From assembly GCF_963576615.1 (NCBI RefSeq), contig NC_088711.1:63521248-63585247 (forward strand): a stretch of 64,000 nucleotides of DNA, given 5' to 3'. Each line of letters starts with the position of its first letter. Positions within the stretch are counted from its first letter, which is position 1. The notes beneath the pieces were generated by a model that saw nothing but the letters and a program-made list of their open reading frames with translations, was not told where the DNA came from and did not search any database. Of the stretch, positions 22,539 to 33,897 are shown piece after piece. The position numbers and the translations under genes were made by a program. The stretch is from Watersipora subatra. Taxonomy: Eukaryota; Bryozoa; Gymnolaemata; Cheilostomatida; Watersiporidae.

Positions 22539-22660
22539 CTAGCACTGTTGGAATGGTTGATGTCCACAGCCATAACACACTGCTCTAACTCCCAGCTGTG
22601 TTATTCTACAGCAATCCTCCACGAGCTCACAACGATTAACAAAATTGTGACAGGAAAATC
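22539..22660 (-). CDS. Small cysteine-rich gene, last exon
   Basis: Acceptor TGATTATAG; 39 codons then TAG at 22539-22541. Contains FSCHNFVNRCELVEDCCR and then VRAVCYGCGHQPFQQC. The start phase (1) matches exon 2. Confidence 0.5.
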
Positions 22661-25600
22661 CTATAATCATTAAAAAGTATTAACTTCTCGATATTTGTAT
22701 TCCTGTTAAACCAGTACTTGATTCATATCTGCCTGTTTTATGTGATATGATGGGTTCCAATGCTGCCAGCTACAGCTACTGATTACGTTACAGCTACCGA
22801 TGCAATACTTTATACAAACATGTAAAAACTTGAAAATGTGCAATTACATTGTTAGAGCAATTAGAAATGGAAGATTTCATACGAGTTGTTTTTAAAACAT
22901 GCAAATAAGTTTAATGGAAAGTCAGGCAATAGTAAACTATATAATTTGAAGACACAAATTTTCTAGACAGATTTGATGAACATGTTACAAAGAAACTCAA
23001 TAAGTAATTCTCTCACTTACACTTGGTAGCCTTGTATACTTTTATACCATAGCACGCCTTTGTCTTGAAGATTAATAGAAAAACTGAGAACCTTTCAAAA
23101 ACTATGTTTTAGGTTTATGCTACCCAATATGGACACTTACAATCAGCCTCTAAATGCTTTTAATGCTGATGAGCTAACTGTATTCTTAAATATTTGCTGT
23201 CAAAAATACTCAGAACACATCTCCAATTACACCATCCATTAAATGCCTTATACACCTTATACCAGACACCAACACCTTATACCAGACACCAGCTCCTTAT
23301 ACCAGACACCTACACCTTATACCAGACACCAACTCCTTATACCAGACACCAACACCTTATACCAGACATGAGACACCTTATACCAGACACCAATTCCTTA
23401 TACCAGACACCTACACCTTATACCAGACACCTACACCTTATACCAGACACCAACTCCTTATACCAGACACCAATTCCTTATACCAGACACCTACACCTTA
23501 TACCAGACACCTACTCCTTATACCAGACACCTACACCTTATACCAGACACCTACTCCTTATACCAGACACCTACACCTTATACCAGACACCTACACCTTA
23601 TACCAGACACCAACTCCTTATACCAGACACCAATTCCTTATACCAGACACCTACACCTTATACCAGACACCTACACCTTATACCAGACACCAACTCCTTA
23701 TACCAGACACCAATTCCTTATACCAGACACCTACACCTTATACCAGACACCAATTCCTTATACCAGACACCTACACCTTATACCAGACACCTACACCTTA
23801 TACCAGACACCTACTCCTTATACCAGACACCTACACCTTATACCAGACACCAATTCCTTATACCAGACATGAGACACCTTATACCAGACACCAATTCCTT
23901 ATACCAGACACCTACACCTTATACCAGACACCTACACCTTATACCAGACACCTACTCCTTATACCAGACACCTACACCTTATACCAGACACCTACACCTT
24001 ATACCAGACACCAACTCCTTATACCAGACACCAATTCCTTATACCAGACACCTACACCTTATACCAGACACCAACTCCTTATACCAGACACCTACACCTT
24101 ATACCAGACACCAACTCCTTATACCAGACACCAATTCCTTATACCAGACACCTACACCTTATACCAGACACCTACACCTTATACCAGACACCTACACCTT
24201 GCCAATTTACGTTATAAAACTGCTTTACGCACAAAGAGTTTTTTTTCCAATACACATAATTTTACTTTAATATTCTTTATTATTTTTTGTTTCATGGTAT
24301 AATTTACTTTGAACGACCTTGACCTCTGATTATAAAGTTCACATCTAACTACATTAGCAATTAGTAACTGTTAATGTTGTAACTGTTAGCGTTGTTACTG
24401 TTAGTGTTGTTACTGTTAGCGCCGTATCTGTTAGCGTTGTAACTGTTAACGTTGTGCCTGTTAGCGTTGTAACTGTTAGCGTTGTAACTGTTAGCGTTGT
24501 AACTGTTAGCGTTGTAACTGTTAGCATTGAGAGTAAACACCGATATAATATGTTTAATTGTTTTATAGAATATATTTCCGCTCAAAAATAATTAATCTCA
24601 AGTATCTGAGAGACGCCTCTACCTATCGATGAGAATTCTGTGGCGGGTACGAGGTTATTACAAACTCGGTTATCCCTCGGCCTATCAGTCTGCATGTACC
24701 AGTCTGTTAGCATCTGGTGATCTGATATCTTAAAATCGCTCAAAACAATTGCTGGTCTTAATCAAGCTCAAAGTTGCTTCAGAATGCAGTAGGCCTGCAT
24801 GAGAAACTAATTATCACAAAGGTAAGGCAACTTCAACCACTTTGTGTGGTTTTCTTGGCAAACAAACTATAAAAAGGTAATCCTTCAAAAGCCCAAATAC
24901 CAACTTGCTGTCAGGCCATGTAGGCCTATAATGGAACCTCTAACAGCGAGTTGGTTTGTAGTTGTCTTATCTTGTCAAGTAGTTCATAGCAATCTAGAAA
25001 GAAGCTATTTACGCAATTTTCTGAGAGTTTCATACAAGATTGCACAGAATTTTGACGGAGCTTATGTGCATATTTTAAATGGTGATAGTTTTGAAAGCTG
25101 ACATTTAAACACAAAAGAACCTTATGGTTAACATAGTGTCATGTTGTTACTAATTTACCTTACGGCAAACACAACGTAAGACATTGCGCATTTACTATGA
25201 AGTTCACCGCAAGCATCCAAGTGTTTAATTTTGCAAAACTTTCTTTAGTTATTGGCAGCATTTTAACGAACATATAAGTAATCCGAACATATATGGAGCA
25301 CAATATGGCTGCTTCAGGTATTCTTAGAATCTTCAAGTGATTAGTGTTTTCATAGCACTGAGCTGTTGTGAAGATGTCAATAAATTGTAAAATGTTTGTT
25401 GTAGAGCAAAATATTACAACTCCTCTTTTGTAAATAATATCACAACATTGAGCTGTGGGTGAGGCATGTAAAGTTTATGCTGCCAACGAGTCATCAAATA
25501 TAGAAAAGGCAGCACCGAGATAAAGATGCCAACTAGACATGACTGAAGAAAGTAAACAGCTATTTTCACACTTTGTTGGGTCAGCCAAGAGAATCCACAT

Positions 25601-28600
25601 TCCTTGCTTACATGGTATGTAAGGATGTTCTACCAAAACAACAGTTTAAAAGAAAACAGTTTTAAATTTGACTAGTTTGCAAAGTGCTGCCATGATAACA
25701 CCATGTAAATCAGCGAATATCATAGAATAGAGTTCTCTAGCGATACACAGCCAACTGAATTTAATTCTGTAACCAATGACTCTTCATGTTAAAAATAACG
25801 AAAGAATAACAGTTTGTGCCTCAGCCAATCATAGAGCAGAAGCATGGATTATAAGGTTTCACCCACCACGGGATAGAAACAGCTGGATAATTATCTATAA
25901 TGCAAAAGTCTGACCAAAATCATTTTAAATCATGCAATATTTGGTCACCCAGCCAATGTAACAAGTTGTTTCTTGAGCCTGTGATCTAACATCTACATGT
26001 ACTAGAAGGCATGTGGAAAATCTGAACGACTGAGAAACTAATTTAGGGAGCTTGGCTAACAATAATTCTTTGGCCTTTGACAACTTCTAAGGAGTGACAA
26101 CTCTTAAACGGTAACAACTTCTAATCACAAATTACATGGGGTGACAACTCTTACGCAAAAAAACTGCTAAGAAGAGACAGCTTCTAAGCAGAAACAGTTT
26201 ATAAGCAGAAGTTAAGAGTTCGCAACATTTTTACACTGTTTTAGCTGACAAAACATTTTACAGTATAATCTTATTAGCTTAATACCCCCTGGTATGTCAC
26301 TCTAATCAAAAATGTTTATTCTATGTTAGAAAATTAATAGTTAATTTCAAGAATTTCTCCAGAAGTTACGCTTATTAGATGATAATGATAAATGCTTTAT
26401 TACAGTGCTTCTCGCAAGAGCCTTGATATCTGCTAGTAGAAATGATAAACCACGTTGTATGAAGAATGAAGGTTGTATGAAGGTTGGTGTGGACACGACT
26501 GTGCCAGCATGACTCTTTCTGACTGACTTTCAGACTCTTTACCCGTACGTATCCCTTCAAGTCACCATGAGTAGTTGTAGAATGGGGTATGAAATAACCA
26601 ACTATTTAGGCCTGGGTAGATATCAACTTGGAGTTAATCTCTCAGTTAATAATATGTGATTAACGCTTTTTATTGCTACTAAACAGAAGATGACCATTGA
26701 ACAAATTCATTAAACAATTTTTAGAGTTTACTGAGCCCGACAGTTACATGAAAAGCATTCAGTTATTGTAGTACACAAACATGGTTCATAACAATCTTAA
26801 GCAAAGCCATTTAATAACGGACCACGCGGGCTCCACACTCCACCACTATCGATGAAGGCACCCAACATGGTAAATAGCATAAACCTATTGCATCACAAAG
26901 CTGATGTAGCAGTTCAATAATTGTAAAGGGTGTGTGATAGACCCACCCTTACATTGACATAGGCATGCATAGTCATAGCTTTACTAGCTGCTAGTACATG
27001 TTAAACCATGAGTTGAATATTTCAACTTCATATTAGAAAGTAATTTGGAATAACTTGAAACGGGTTAAAGAGATTTTTAATGATTTGGAAAGAGTTAAGG
27101 AGATCTGGAATGAGTTGATAAGAATTAAAGAGATCTGGAATGAGTTGATAAGAGTTAAGGAGATCTGGAATGAGTTGATAAGAATTAAAGAGATCTGGAA
27201 TGAGTTGATAAGAATTAAAGAGATCTGGAATGAGTTGATAAGAGTTAAGGAGATCTGGAATGAGTTGATAAGAATTAAAGAGATCTGGAATGAGTTGATA
27301 AGAATTAAAGAGATCTGGAATGAGTTGATAAGAATTAAAGAGATCTGGAATGAGTTGATAAGAATTAAAGAGATCTGGAATGAGTTGATAAGAATTAAAG
27401 AGATCTGGAATGAGTTGATAAGAGTTAAGGAGATCTGGAATGAGTTGATAAGAATTAAAAAGATCTGGAATGAGTTGATAAGAATTAAAAAGATCTGAAA
27501 TGAGTTGATAAGAATTAAAGAGATCTAGAATGAATTGGAACAAGTAAAACTAAACTTTAATGAGTGTTAATATATTTATAATAAATTGAAGCACAAAAAA
27601 TGAACATTTCAATAACCCAGCATTTCAATGCTATTATAGGGTGTTTGACAATGACACATATGACAAGATCCTTAGTGTATCATTGATAGTTAAGAGTCTT
27701 CACGTCAAACAATGTTTTATAGAAAAAGAAACTCGGTATTGATGGTCCAGTCATAAACCGATGCAATAAAAAGATGTCCTAAAACATGTACTGAAATGAT
27801 GACAGCTTTTTTAACTACTGTACTTGTATGTTACTTCAAATTATATTAAGAGTAAGTTAGTTACGGTGCATAGCTACCACTCATTTTACTAGTAAACTTA
27901 CAAATCAGTCAGCCTAGACCCCTGGTACCTAGTTTACAAAGTAGGGTAGATATATAAGTCTATTGTGACTGACTATCCATTAATTAACGCTTAGCATGTA
28001 ATTTAGCTTTTTTACATAGTTTTGTATCACCCATTCGTAATAATCCTACATTTAATTATTTCAATTACAATGTATTTGGTATTGTTTTTGGAACTTTGAA
28101 ATAAATTACACAAAATACCACGAGTTCTCCTAAAATATTTGCTCCACCAGCATATTTTCAACCGATAGCAGAACTGATTAACTTGGCATGTTAAAGCGCA
28201 ACTGCAATTTTTATTGTTGTTAAAGAGTAGCGGGACCCAAAAGGGCACTAACCATGACTTGTCAATAGTTGACAGCTAGTCTAGGAGAATGACACCATTA
28301 GTCATGTGATACAATATATACAGTGATCCCTAATTTACCATAGTTATAAGGACTCAAGGCAGGTATTGACTAGAGCAGTGATTTGTAACCTTCTTTGAGT
28401 CGGATAAAACTTTCACATTTATAAAGGTTAAAGGCTACAAGCTACCAAAATGACACAGAATGACACTCAAACGCAGTAATACATTTAGTTTACAGACTTT
28501 TATGGTATTTAGACATGCACACTCATCTAGTGTGAAACCTGGGCCTGTCTTGATGAACGCAACATAAATATCTTCACAGGAATGATGGAAAGGAGCGCAC

Positions 28601-29785
28601 GAAGCTCTTGCTCCAACGGCTCTCAGCCTCTGTTTTTAGTTTTTTGTTACAGTCAGGCTTGAGAAGGTCAGCGCACACAAATATAGGGTTGACAACAAAG
28701 CGGCGTCAAAATGGTTGTGTTGGCCCGAATGGAAAACTTCTTGGCAACAGAAAACTAGAAACTGTCCAAAAATGATCAGCAAATTTAGCTTTCAGTTTAA
28801 TGAGCCGCTTTTTGTTTTTAAATCATAAAACCAAGCTTTTTAGACTGACTGTTTAACTAAGTGAATCAACCACTTTCAGTGGCATTAGAAAAACTGTATG
28901 AATACCTAATCTTTGTGCTTAAAGACAGAATATGTAATATGTAAGCAGACGAGAAAGACAAACAGATAATGACCAATAATTGTAATATAAAAGAAGTGGA
29001 AAAAGCCATTTTGTTGATAATTTCCCACAGCACAAAGGACTACGACTTGCAACATACTAGAGGAGTATAACAGTACTAACAGTTGGTATATACTAGAAGA
29101 ATATAACAGTACGAAAGGTTGGTATATATTAGAGGAATATAACAGTACTAAAGGTTGGTATATACTAGAGGAGTATAACAGTACTAAAGGTTGGTATATA
29201 CTAGAGGAATATAACAGTACTATATGTTGGTGTATACTAGGGGAATATAACAGTACTAAAGGTTGGTATATACAGTACTAGAGGAATATAACAGTACTAA
29301 CGGTTGGTACATACTAGAAGAATATAACTGTAAACTATGCTCATGGAATACTGAATTATTAGCAACCTATTGCCACACTATATGCAAGTTATTGCACTTC
29401 ATAAAAAACCAGATTCGAAGTATAAAAGCCTATATGGATTCTAAAAAACTCAGAATAAACACATGCTTCATTTCACTAACGCTAACATTTTTATTAAAAA
29501 AGTTGCTGTTTCCACGGAGATTTTACAATTTTAAAATAGCAGAAACATTTCATTTTTAATGATTTTAAACATTTCTTACTCTTTTTAAATCTTCAAGTGA
29601 AAAAAGCTTCATTGACAAGTTCGTAATTTTATTATCATTGCTTTTATATATAGGGGCTGAAAAAACACAAAAAGTTTCCTGGCGGCATAAAAACCCTGAA
29701 AAGATGTGATAAACCTACCTCCTTGCTTGTACTGTCCCATTACCAGGTGAGCTAAAGCTGCGAGAGCACAGATGTGACTAAACAT
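22539..29785 (-). CDS. Small secreted eight-cysteine protein (3 exons, 95 aa), unknown family
   Basis: Three exons, 29719-29785, 24623-24721 and 22539-22660, join through phase-1 introns into a complete 95-residue frame. Exon 1 is a signal peptide (MFSHICALAALAHLVMG, probable mature start QYKQ). Exon 2 has DWYMQTDRPRDN and one Cys. Exon 3 has seven Cys and ends at TAG. Cys spacing over the mature part is C-x15-C-x6-C-x5-CC-x10-C-x2-C-x7-C. A poly(A) signal (AATAAA) lies at 22448-22453, about 86 nt past the stop. The product should be a disulfide-stabilised extracellular protein. I do not recognise the fold; the WY...C...CC arrangement is faintly like uromodulin-type D8C domains, but too weak to assign. 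The introns are filled by minisatellites. Main uncertainty: whether further exons lie in the 5-kb first intron. Confidence 0.5.
23106..24330. repeat. Dispersed repeat copy carrying an internal minisatellite expansion
   Basis: Flanks 23106-23238 and 24200-24330 match 8522-8860, but the single TTATACCAGACAC unit has grown to nearly 1 kb between them. Confidence 0.75.
23239..24199. repeat. Minisatellite, 20-bp unit, about 48 copies
   Basis: Unit CTTATACCAGACACCTACAC with variants CAACTC and CAATTC in the last positions; an occasional ATGAGACAC insert at about 23366 and 23868 marks a 500-bp duplication. In intron 2 of the cysteine-rich gene. Confidence 0.92.
24361..24535. repeat. Tandem repeat, 15-bp unit (TGTTAGCGTTGTAAC)
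   Basis: About 11 copies; ends 88 bp before exon 2 of the cysteine-rich gene. Confidence 0.88.
24623..24721 (-). CDS. Small cysteine-rich gene, exon 2
   Basis: Reads HQMLTDWYMQTDRPRDNRVC and then NNLVPATEFSSI, with donor ATAG/GTAGAG. The acceptor is taken as ATATCAG because it gives phase 1; an alternative acceptor 7 nt upstream would give phase 0. Confidence 0.5.
24730..27040. other. Unexplained part of intron 1 of the cysteine-rich gene
   Basis: I see no confident exon, repeat array or transposon ends here. The short frames at 24844 (+) and 24926 (-) lack support. Confidence 0.4.
27049..27541. repeat. Minisatellite, 30-bp unit, about 16 copies
   Basis: Unit contains GAGATCTGGAATGAGTTGAT followed by AAGAATTAAA. 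Very homogeneous in the middle, diverged at the edges. Intron 1 of the cysteine-rich gene; open on both strands because of the 30-bp period. Confidence 0.92.
29056..29330. repeat. Tandem repeat, about 36-bp unit, 7 copies
   Basis: Unit contains GGTATATACTAGAGGAATAT then AACAGTACTAAA. About 400 bp from exon 1 of the cysteine-rich gene. Confidence 0.88.
29719..29785 (-). CDS. Small cysteine-rich gene, exon 1: signal peptide
   Basis: ATG at 29783-29785; 22 codons plus one base to donor GGAG/GTAGGT. Hydrophobic ALAALAHLVM core followed by Gly-Gln, a good signal-peptidase context. Confidence 0.55.
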
Positions 29786-30447
29786 TGCAGCGATGTGTAA
29801 TTCTTCAGCTCATTCTGAAAAGTTGTAATACAATATATGTTACATGTATATAGCCACACATAATCTGTAGGTATTTAGTAATGCAGTGGACCAGATTGGC
29901 AAGAGTATCGCGCTTCAAGTATGCTCATGTAAATAATCTGACAGCTGGTGCCAATAACTTTACTGACACGTTAAGACAAGTGATAGGTAGTGGCTTGACA
30001 CTTTAACGCGTAATGCTAATATCTATCTCTGCTTTTGTAGTGATTTCAAGGCTTGTGGTTTGAACAAACACTCTTACTGGTTTATATCCAAAAATTTCTT
30101 CAAAACGTAATCCGTGATAAGTGTTCCACACTAACCATATATAATCTCACTGTACACGAATTCGAATATCATATCATAGAACATAATTATCCAACAGGTG
30201 ATGGCTAGATCAGCCGCTAATCATATCTTGACATCAAAATAAAGAAAATTATTGATTTCTCCCCATTATCAAGGCATGAAATATGTGTTGTGTGAAAGTG
30301 CCTCGACTTGCTCCTGTGAACTCGAGTAGTAACTGCGCTAGTCTTTCAGCTGGTCTCATCACTCAAGGCTGTCTTTAAACCAATTTGGTAAAGATTGCAG
30401 AAACAAGAAAGATATCATAGTTTCTCATAACACGGAATCTACTATAC

Positions 30448-30560
30448 TTTATACCATATAAATCCTTGCCAATTCACATTATAGAACAGTGTTATGAAAA
30501 AAGAGTTTTTTCTTCCGATACACAATTTTTTTTTCACCATCTGAAGAAAGTAGTTTTTCA
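30448..30560. repeat. Tail fragment of the 8522-type dispersed repeat
   Basis: CTTTATACCATATAAATCC, CCAATTCACATTATAGAACA and GAGTTTTTTCTTCCGATACA match the right parts of 8522-8860 and 23106-24330. Confidence 0.6.
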
Positions 30561-30617
30561 GATATTTTTGTAAGGTGGCCAGGCATGATGGTGTTTTACT
30601 GATGGACAAAGGCCTGT

Positions 30618-30995
30618 GTTATCCATGTTATCCTGTGTTATCCATGTTATCTTGTGTTATCTAGGGGTAAAGGCCTGTGTTATCTAGGGATAACGGCCTG
30701 TGTTATCCATGTTATCCTATGTTATCCAGGTTATCCTGTGTTATCCATTTTATCCTGTGTTATCCATGTTGTCCTGTGTTATCCATGTTATCCTGTGTTA
30801 TCCATGTTATCCTGTGTTATCCATGTTATCCTGTGTTATCCATGTTATCCTGTGTTATTTAGGGGTAAAGGCCTGTGTTATCCATGTTATCCTGTGTTAT
30901 CTAGGGGTAAAGGCCTGTGTTATCCATGATATCCTGTGTTATTTAGGAGTAAAGGCCTGTGTTATCCATGTTATCATGTGTTATCTAGGGGTAAA
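30618..30995. repeat. Tandem repeat, 19-bp unit (CCATGTTATCCTGTGTTAT)
   Basis: About 19 units, interrupted by blocks of TAGGGGTAAAGGCCTGTGTT that are spaced 53-60 bp apart near the right end. Intergenic between the two secreted-protein genes. Confidence 0.88.
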
Positions 30996-30999
30996 GGCT

Positions 31000-32670
31000 T
31001 ATGCCTCCCGACTGACTGATGAGAGTTTGAAAAAGACAAGTTTAACGTGAAACACTCACTAATCTATTTTTGACAGGCGCTGGAGCCCTGATATGAAACA
31101 AAATTATCTCTAGTATATCCTTGGTACGGTTACTAGAACTCTAGTATATCCTTGGTAGGGGTACTAGAACTCACATACCTAAACATATCTCGTTGTCAAG
31201 CCATAGAAAGCTAAGGCTATGTACTCACCCTCTAGCAGTTGTAATGATATCTAATCAAGTAGATATGTGCATTTCATTACCATATATGGCAAAATTAGTT
31301 AATCTTCCACTTAGCAATGACTCTTCTGAAGAAGGCGAAACTCCAATATGTACATACAGATTAATAGATAAAGAAAAGCAATGAATACAGCTAGAAATGC
31401 ACATTGAACAAGTACCTGCTACTTCTTGGGTTCATCCACCTGCTCAGCTTGTCACTTATACAAAGCTCACTTGATGGACAGAGAAAGTTCCTGCTTTGCA
31501 ATGATTAAATTCCGCTCTTTCTGTGTATCTCTCTCTTAGCAGATGGCAGGTTTAATTGCCTCGTATATAGCCACTCTCAGGTCATAACGAGTTATGTATG
31601 AGAAATGTCTGCCGCACTTCTATCATAAATATTGATCCCTGCCGCAGAGGCCAAGTGCAAAATCAATTGGATCCGTGATTAGCTGAATAAGCTAAAAGAG
31701 TTATACAGAGTAAACGTTGAAACTGAATAGAGGCATTTCTATTGTTGTAGTACCATTATACCACCCCATAGAGATAGTAGATGCTTAGGCTAATTGCAAT
31801 AATATGAGCATAAAATGTTGGAACATAAAAACAGCTGGCGGATATGAAAATCACCCATATTTATTTGAATAGTTTTCATACTATGAATAACATTGCAGTA
31901 TTTTTTAGATACAAACACACGCTAATAGGATACTGCTTTGAAAAAAAACAGGAGAAATATGTCACAATATAGCCACACAGCACACCCAACTGTAGAATTC
32001 TAAAAGCTAAAAGAAATATCAGTAAATAGTGCCATATGAAAAGCCAAAAGAACTCCATCAATGTCTATTATAATATAGATTGTCCAAAAAACTAGTGCTT
32101 GGCAGTCATGTGCAGTATTCAACCATTCTCAAAGCAGTGAAACTGCGGACGAAGGTTTCTCAATATGTATGTCATAAGCTGAGCAAACAGTACTGGACTG
32201 GCAGAAACTTGAAGAGCCAGTCAGGTGAGAGAAGGTGATGCCTTTCAATGCTTATATTGATCCATGCCACACAGTGAATATGATTTCTCTATGTAACGGA
32301 AATGATAAGTCTAACAATTGCTATATACAGCTCCTTGATTTTGTATATTTATTCACTGGTTAGTGAATCACTTCTAGTCACTTCATCAGAAACTGAAAAC
32401 CAACAATCTTGGAGGTCGTGTGCCATCATGAACTTCTAGTAAAGCATTTTGTGAATTATAACTACTGGTGTACAATAAACCAAGTAAATTTTCGTTTGAA
32501 AAAGTATACTTCTTCTGTAGCGAAAGTGTTATTAGCCTTGTAAGTTTCCTTCGGTATTAAATTAGTACACTTGTGTGGTGAAACTAAGTTCCCTTAAGTT
32601 TGTTTCTGTTTGGTGATTACTAGTTAAAAGGAATTGCCTGTAATTAAGTCAGTCCCCTATGCATACTTAC
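31000..32670. other. Intergenic stretch with no supported gene
   Basis: Only short frames such as 31193-31384 (+) are present, none with splice or family support. A short near-duplicate (CTAGTATATCCTTGGTA) occurs at 31110 and 31142. Confidence 0.5.
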
Positions 32671-32677
32671 AGACCTT

Positions 32678-32683
32678 TTTATT
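32678..32683 (-). promoter_or_regulatory. Poly(A) signal of the mucin-like gene
   Basis: AATAAA (in TTAAATAAAAAGG) on the minus strand, about 73 nt after the stop codon. Confidence 0.5.
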
Positions 32684-32755
32684 TAAGGTTAATAAAGATG
32701 AACATGGGTCAAGAGGAAAGTGCCGTAACTGAGAAAAAAGACCAAGAGGCCAAGA

Positions 32756-33897
32756 CTACCCAGAGAAGGGAGAGAAACATTGGATTTTACTGCCTCGTTG
32801 TCTATCACTTTGGGGCAGAACGACAAACTGAGTGAGCAACCGACATTGGCTAGACAAAGACCGGTAACATAACCCAACGCAAGTATCGATAGAGACGCAC
32901 TGGTAGCTACATCCTTCCAAGCTGCTTTGCTTGGTCGACAGCGCAGCCCAATGAGTTCCGGGGTCCCTAAGGTCAACTAGAACTTCTGAGAGCTGAATAT
33001 ATTTACCCAGACCACTCGTTGACATCCAAGGTTTGTTGGAGGCACTTATAATGGTGTAAGGAGCAGCTTCACTATTTACTAATGTTGTGTTTTGACCTGG
33101 AGTTCGAGTGCTGCTAACATTGCTGGCACATGTTTGATTGTAGAAAGGAGTTGCGCTTTTGAGAAAATAACTCGATGGATTCGTAGATGCCCTTGAGCCT
33201 TGAGTAGAAATGTTTGTGCGTTGGGTCACAGATGTCGTATTAAGTGTGGAGGTACTGTTGCTTTGAGTGGAAGATGTTGTACGCAGGGCAGAGGTGATGT
33301 TGCTTCGGGTCAAAAATGATGTATTAAAAGTGGATGTATTGTTGCTTCGGGTGGAAGATGTCGTTCTCGGGGCAAAGGTAATGTTGCTTCGTGTCAAAAA
33401 TAATGTAGTAATGGTGGAGGTACTGTTGCTTTGAGTGGAAGAAGTTGTACTAGGGGCAAAGGTGATGTTGCTTTGGGTCAAAAATAATGTATTAAGGGTG
33501 GAGGTACTGTTGCTTTGAGTGGAAGTTGTCGCACTCGGGGCAGAGGTGCTGTTGCTTTGGGTCAAAAATAATGTATTAAGGGTAGAGGTATTGTTGCTTT
33601 GAGTGGAAGCTGTCGTACTCGGGGCAGAGGTGATACTGCTTTGGGTCAAAAATAATGTATCGATGATGGAGGTACTGTTGCTTTGGGTAGACGGTGTTGT
33701 ACTCAGTGTGGGGGTACTGTTGCTTTGAGTAGAAAGTGTTGTACTCATTGTGGAGGTGCCATTGCTTTGGGACAAAGATGTTGTAATTGGGATGGAGGTG
33801 CCATTGCTTTGGGTCAAAGATGTTGTAACCAGGATGGAGGTGCTGTTGCGTTGTGTCGAAGAAGTGCTGGAGGCAGTGGTATTAACATCTTCCATAA
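32756..33897 (-). CDS. Mucin-like gene, last exon: Ser/Thr/Asn repeats and PAN-like Cys region
   Basis: The acceptor TTGTATTGTAG precedes VMEDVNTTASSTSSTQ; phase 1 fits the upstream exon. The repeats alternate forms such as TQSNSTSTLNTLFL and TQSNITSAPSTTAS (42 bp each). The last 60 residues contain CSYQC, DTCVGLC, QCRLLTQ and a final IQCF, like PAN domains. The 379-codon frame ends with TAG. Confidence 0.65.

Noticed and set aside
23194-24270. 358-codon plus-strand frame of LIPDTYTLYQTP repeats
   Set aside because: Translation of the 20-bp minisatellite; the 60-bp common period keeps it open. Flanks are dispersed repeat.
27028-27543. Open frames on both strands with LIPDLFNSYQ or IKEIWNE repeats
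   Set aside because: 30-bp array within an intron; open on both strands, so no sign of selection for coding.
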